In this document: positions 63,598 to 64,000 of the stretch, in pieces | Layout of the letters: every line of letters starts with the position of its first letter | Position numbering within the stretch: the first letter of the stretch is position 1 | Assembly (NCBI GenBank): GCA_905181965.1 | Contig: CAJIZY010000014.1 | Span: forward strand, 1-64,000 | Length of the DNA stretch: 64,000 nt | Direction of reading: 5' to 3' | DNA from: Akkermansiaceae bacterium | GTDB taxonomy: Bacteria > Verrucomicrobiota > Verrucomicrobiia > Verrucomicrobiales > Akkermansiaceae | The notes under the pieces: model-generated | The model's input: the letters and a program-made list of their open reading frames with translations, nothing else | The model's database searches: none | Told to the model about the DNA's origin: nothing | Program-made: the position numbers and the translations under genes

Positions 63598-63824
63598 ATG
63601 CCAAAGTGGTCGGGGGAATTCGATGGCATTATTAGCCTTAAAATGGGAGTTGAAGCGGGTTTAGGTATGGCTTTCGTTACGGGCCCCCGGATGGTTTCCA
63701 TACTATTAAAATGAGACCCGAACCTGCTCCGATTTACATTGTCATAGGCTCTTTAAAGAGCCGAAAACTTATGGATTGGGAACAAGCATTTGTTGAGGAA
63801 TTCGCAAACACAGGCGTCTCTTAA
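63598..63824 (+). pseudogene. Possible LysR-regulator remnant, split by a frameshift
   Basis: Two short abutting frames (63598-63714 and 63711-63824) encode IISLKMGVEAGLGMAFVTGPR, read in pieces, and then EPAPIYIVIGSLKSRKLMDWEQAFVEEFAN. Together they resemble the last part of a LysR-type effector-binding domain (a VxxGxGxA loop and a C-terminal helix after strand). No helix-turn-helix is present upstream. This is either a decayed gene tail or chance resemblance. Its 3' end overlaps the opposite partial gene by four bases. Confidence 0.3.
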
Positions 63825-64000
63825 CCACCTCCAGGACGCAGGAATTCAAATCCGGGGAGGTTACGCAGAATGCCGTAAATGATAACTGCGAAACCGAGTC
63901 TGATTCCCCAGCGGCCACCGGTTCCGGGTCGCCACTCCGGACGCTGCCATCCCCATGCGGCGATCTCGCGAATCATCACGAATGCCATAAGAGGCATCAG
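63821..64000 (-). CDS. Partial small membrane protein, N-terminus off the right edge (DUF2752-like tail)
   Basis: The minus strand is open from base 64000 to a TAA at 63821-63823, giving at least 59 residues without a visible start beyond the edge. A hydrophobic stretch LGFAVIIYGILRNLPGFEFL followed by a Pro/Gly tail resembles the last transmembrane helix and end of DUF2752-type small membrane proteins. The family name is a guess from a short tail. An internal ATG near 63997 is also possible. Confidence 0.5.
   Translation of the reverse strand: MMPLMAFVMIREIAAWGWQRPEWRPGTGGRWGIRLGFAVIIYGILRNLPGFEFLRPGGG

Noticed and set aside
1..64000. CRISPR arrays, rRNA, tRNA and riboswitches
   Set aside because: No regularly spaced repeats, rRNA-like conserved stretches, cloverleaf tRNA or known riboswitch cores were recognised by eye; a covariance-model scan could still find a small RNA.

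Overview
The window looks like a chromosomal segment from a member of the Verrucomicrobiota, probably marine and in or near the Verrucomicrobiales. This is inferred from gene content: DUF1800/DUF1501 partners, formylglycine sulfatases, a DUF1080 protein, ThuA-like and CotH/lamin-tail surface proteins, and Tat signals. No rRNA or tRNA gene was seen.

Layout. (1) 1-3400 is a decayed accessory strip: a partial gene running off the left edge, a small AT-hook-like ORF, a frameshifted HUH-Rep-like remnant and a broken tyrosine recombinase. (2) 3430-4968 is an arylsulfatase. (3) 5020-32502 is a large one-directional exopolysaccharide locus. It opens with a GbsR/MarR-like regulator and an RfaH-like NusG paralog, followed by an untranslated leader that carries an ops/JUMPstart-like element. 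It then encodes GDP-L-fucose synthesis (gmd, fcl), a CDP-paratose-epimerase-like SDR, a GT26 transferase, an MBOAT acyltransferase with an SGNH-like partner, sulfate activation genes (cysC, cysD, cysN), a pyruvyl transferase, six GT2/GT4 glycosyltransferase units, a polymerase/ligase-like membrane protein, three phosphotransfer-type genes, wecB and a DegT aminotransferase. A clear intrinsic terminator closes it at 32534-32565. (4) 32599-36756 holds a DUF1800/DUF1501/GspG-tail trio. It faces a reverse-strand set (36764-46458) of ThuA, sulfatase, CotH, SGNH and beta-propeller genes. (5) 46590-64000 carries carB, an OafA-type acyltransferase, a GNAT, a nuclease-ATP-dependent ligase fusion, a Tat-exported thiol-dioxygenase-like protein, a giant CotH/beta-helix protein, a DUF1080 protein and a flavoprotein.

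How it fits together. The exopolysaccharide locus appears to make a fucose-containing, acylated, pyruvylated and possibly sulfated polymer. A dedicated antiterminator acting at the ops-like site would help transcription run through about 26 kb. The most notable discovery is this RfaH-like gene followed 120 bp later by a near-exact enterobacterial ops sequence.

Caution. At least six otherwise intact conserved reading frames (cysC, the APH-like kinase, the beta-propeller/SGNH junction, carB twice, the second CotH gene) are broken by what look like single-base indels, mostly in short homopolymers. That pattern suggests residual sequencing error more than biology, so breaks elsewhere in the window should be read with that in mind.
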